Source of the DNA: Dipodascopsis uninucleata var. uninucleata
Lineage: Eukaryota > Ascomycota > Lipomycetes > Lipomycetales > Lipomycetaceae
Direction of reading: 5' to 3'
DNA length: 64,000 nt
NCBI GenBank assembly: GCA_030568195.1
Contig: JAJLTO010000013.1
Coordinates: forward strand, 310,001-374,000
Shown here: positions 61,301-64,000 of the stretch, piece after piece
Layout: each line of letters starts with the position of its first letter
How positions within the stretch are numbered: position 1 is the first letter of the stretch
Program-made: the position numbers and the translations under genes
The notes under the pieces: generated by a model
The model's database searches: none
The model's input: the letters and a program-made list of their open reading frames with translations, nothing else
What the model was told of the DNA's origin: nothing

Positions 61301-63826
61301 GCTGCCTTTAATCAAACGGCTCCTGGGTAGTGGGTATTCATTAGGGTATGTACAAATTCACTGCGTTCCTATCCGAATCAGTCTCCACCTAATTTACTGT
61401 CGCAGCACTCTTAGCCGGCCGTAATAATATAGGAGGTATCGCACAACCAATATATATTCACAGATATCGTCACTCAGCATTTCAAAATACATCCGAATTC
61501 ATATAATACAATCCTCAAATTTCATATATGGGTATTGCCACTGTCCATGAGTGTATCTGCCGTTTGTGAAACTCTCATCAACAGCCTTATGTTGCTTAAA
61601 TCTTCTAACCACTTGCTCAACATCGTTGCCTAGTTACTACTAGCAGAAACTTACTTGTAGTCATTCAAAGTTAGCTAGCATCAAAAATTGCATCTGCTGA
61701 TTCGAATGTTCAATGTCGTCGTACTGATTGTGCCGAGCTCCTCGAGTTGTGGGCCGTCATTCAAACGCTGCCGACGTATGTGCCGTCGACCCAGTAGACT
61801 GTTCAACCGTCTCGGAGGCTTTGGAGCCAAGTTCGTTCACACAAAATGAAAGCACAACTTAGGTGGTACGCTTTAAGGAATCGCACAATTGATATTTCCA
61901 GCACAATGCGATCGTTATGGTGTCGGAAACTTCACAAAAAATTAAGCTAGACAACTACTGCCAGAGCATCTCAATTAAGCCATATGAAGCTCGCCGTTAT
62001 TAAGAGACCTCGTGCAAACTATCGAAAAGACGGACAGAACTAGATATGTAAGAAATAAATGAGAGCTTGATGGGGACAAAGAAAAGAGCGAGAGATAACA
62101 ACCGGAATACGATCAAGTCACATAAAAAATACTGTAAGTAGGCACGTCAACATAAAATCGAATCACTGAAATATAGATGTACAGGTTTCAACGGTTTACA
62201 CTAAAATAGTTAAAGGATAATGAAAAAGTTAAGTGAACAATTAAAGTGAGTTAGTTATTCAATTGGGCTAGACTATGGCTTCTGTGCCCTCAGGCAATAA
62301 TGGAGTTGTATTACCGACGAGAGGTATATATACCAGAGACTTACAATACTAAAAGTAAAAGTGAATACTGGCAAACTTCTACGGGAAGTGTACGCTAGTA
62401 AGCGCACGTAAGGCCATCGAGTGCTACAGTGCAACAGTAACTGTTGAGCTCGCGGCCAAGACTGGTCTAAAAAACGTCTACTTCCAATATTAAACCCAAG
62501 CTGGTTGTAAACGAGACGGCTGCGAAGCGAGGAGCTTCGGGGCGCTCATTACTCTAAATAGTTATGCGCTAACAGTTTAGCAAAAGGAAAAATAGGCTAC
62601 CTACAAGTGCGTCTATTGCCAGTAGAATTGATGTCGTATCACAAGGCAGAGAAAAATCAAAACGAGATTCTTCAACATGTTCGCTCTTCTCTTTTTTGAG
62701 TCTACTGATACACGCAGGCCTTTACAGGAGTACTCCGAAGAGGCAAACCGTTAAATGTAATTGATAAAACGTGCGGACATGGAGCAAAAGACCTATCAAG
62801 TCATGAAAAATTTAGCTCTAGAAACCATGCCATTAAATCTACAAAGAAAGCAGCTTTTGCCAAATAGACTGTTACTAAATAAATAGTGTCAACCAAATGG
62901 GGAAAGGAATATTTCTAACATTTTCCAAATTTTTTTTTCTGTTTTACGGATATAGGGAGCGCTCCAGCACGACCATTAAAATAATAAATTACTACTACTT
63001 TTAACGTTTCGGTACCTTAAGAGCTAAATTCTGGATAGACTTTAAGTAATAAATGCTAGAAAACAAAGTAGACTTTGAATTCTGAAATTAAACCTTCAGC
63101 GATGGGACAGTTTGAAATTAAAAACAAAATTCTCCTGCAGTACTGTACTTCTTGGTGACGGCTATTATTATTTCTAAATATGGCGGCGAATTCAGAAAAA
63201 TACGATTACTCCGTAGCTGTAGTTCCTATCCATCGCAGTGCACACAAGTAGGTCAATAAACAACATAGATAATAGAAATGAAATAGCAACAAAAACTAGA
63301 AAAAATAAAAATGAGAAAAAAAGACAAATAAAATGCAACAAAATGGAAAAACCTAAAAGGAAAAGATAAATCTCTGATACCACGAAAAACCTCACGACTC
63401 TGCGCACTTGCTATCTCCTGCCTCTTCTCATATACTTCTCCGTCGCTTCAGAATTCTCTACGGTATTATCGACAGATCTAAACATATTCTAGAACATCTT
63501 TGCTAGCCGCCCATAGTACCCCTCACACAGCAAACATTCGTAGCAAAAGTCGGATATATGCTCTCGGCTCCATTACTAGAAAACTCTGGCCTGCCAACAA
63601 CGTAGATCGACCTCGGTAACCGTCTTTGGTTGTGGCAGGGACCGTGGCGGCTTGCCAAACATGCCATGCTATAACCAACACTCTGGAATCACTATGCTAG
63701 TCGGGGACAGCTGCCAACGGACTTTGCTCGAGCTGTAAGGTGGACCGGCTACCAATAGACGTACACGAAAGCACTTGGCTAGACTTCTTAGCTTCTGCTA
63801 AGGTCACTTATATCAGGTGTTGCTAG
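58368..63826. other. 5.5-kb gene-free region upstream of the velvet gene
   Basis: From the velvet start to about 63826 I find no convincing exon, tRNA, rRNA or mobile-element sequence on either strand. Short frames at 59330-59515, 60207-60389, 60960-61145 and 63192-63407 have no coding character. The last of these is a poly-purine/poly-pyrimidine artefact (Phe/Leu-rich). A slightly more GC-rich patch lies around 62390-62540. Long upstream regions are known for fungal developmental regulators, which often have long spliced leaders. This may be the promoter and leader of the velvet gene, shared with the gene that seems to start at the right edge. Confidence 0.5.
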
Positions 63827-64000
63827 CGCTATTTCATTACTTTGGACAAGTTTGACTCTAGCGCGCGTAGCTCTCTCCACCCAAAATGCCCTGTCAGGGT
63901 TAGTCTAGTCTCTGCTGAGCCTGCACCCGCAAAGGGTGTGAAAATACTTATTCAATCTCCTATTGACGGACCGGATGTTCCTGTAGTCATCCCAACTTTG
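63827..64000 (+). CDS. Coding-looking open frame at the right edge (partial)
   Basis: A plus-strand frame is open from just after a TAG (63824-63826) to the window end, giving 58 codons with no in-frame ATG. The last 30 codons look like real protein (SAEPAPAKGVKILIQSP then IDGPDVPVVIPTL). The first 28 are less convincing. If real, an exon would begin at one of several acceptor-like AG sites between about 63816 and 63919 and continue past the edge, with its start codon in an upstream exon. I do not recognise the family. The gap between it and the velvet gene would then be a shared divergent region. The frame is short, so chance is possible. Confidence 0.35.

Noticed and set aside
63192-63407. 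Phe/Leu-rich 71-codon frame that looks like a membrane protein
   Set aside because: The composition comes from a poly-purine/poly-pyrimidine tract. There is no start context and no family resemblance.

Overview
The window looks like nuclear chromosomal DNA of an ascomycete fungus. Genes are compact and single-copy. Most carry short spliceosomal introns of about 50-180 bases, with GTAAGT/GTATGT-type donors and CTAAC/CTAAT branch sites close to the acceptor. CTG reads sensibly as leucine in conserved proteins. The gene set mixes budding-yeast-like genes (MSO1, CYC2, HEM25, GYP7, TRS120) with genes absent from Saccharomyces cerevisiae: a velvet-domain regulator, an NTAQ1-type N-terminal glutamine amidase and a probable complex I subunit. 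An early-branching ascomycete yeast or a relative of one would fit. I do not assign a species. No ribosomal RNA, transfer RNA, CRISPR array, transposon or virus-derived element was recognised.

Layout. 1-8.9 kb: the 5' end of an unknown gene (minus), an unresolved minus-strand open frame, V-ATPase subunit C (VMA5), ribosomal protein uL6 (RPL9), a probable complex I ESSS subunit, a mitochondrial branched-chain aminotransferase and a small conserved-looking acidic protein. 9.1-18.8 kb: mitochondrial tRNA-modification GTPase MSS1, a CYC2-type flavoprotein, the Rab-GAP GYP7 and an MSO1-like Sec1 partner. 18.8-24.3 kb: a gene-free, comparatively GC-rich stretch. 24.3-33.0 kb: a secreted beta-helix glycosidase-like protein and a 1584-residue HAM1-like protein. 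33.1-49.1 kb: a dense block with MED6, tRNA isopentenyltransferase, a DUF2011-like basic protein, an F-box/WD40 adaptor, the SCY1 pseudokinase, mitochondrial prolyl-tRNA synthetase, the mitochondrial glycine carrier HEM25, V-ATPase subunit H (VMA13) and VPS55. 49.7-58.4 kb: TRAPP-II subunit TRS120, NTAQ1 and the velvet-domain regulator. 58.4-64 kb: a second gene-free stretch, with a coding-looking open frame running off the right edge.

Functional themes are the endomembrane system (V-ATPase C and H, GYP7, MSO1, SCY1, VPS55, TRS120) and mitochondria (MSS1, CYC2, prolyl-tRNA synthetase, HEM25, BCAT, ESSS-like). Genes are on both strands, with many divergent and tail-to-tail pairs, as is usual for eukaryotic chromosomes. 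I see no biosynthetic cluster and no operon-like system. The exon models were built by hand from splice signals, reading-frame continuity and remembered family sequence. Every listed multi-exon model closes in frame. The most interesting leads are the velvet regulator with a split domain and its very long upstream region, the GC-rich desert, the glycine-repeat tail of the HAM1-like protein, and the promoter elements of RPL9 and BCAT.
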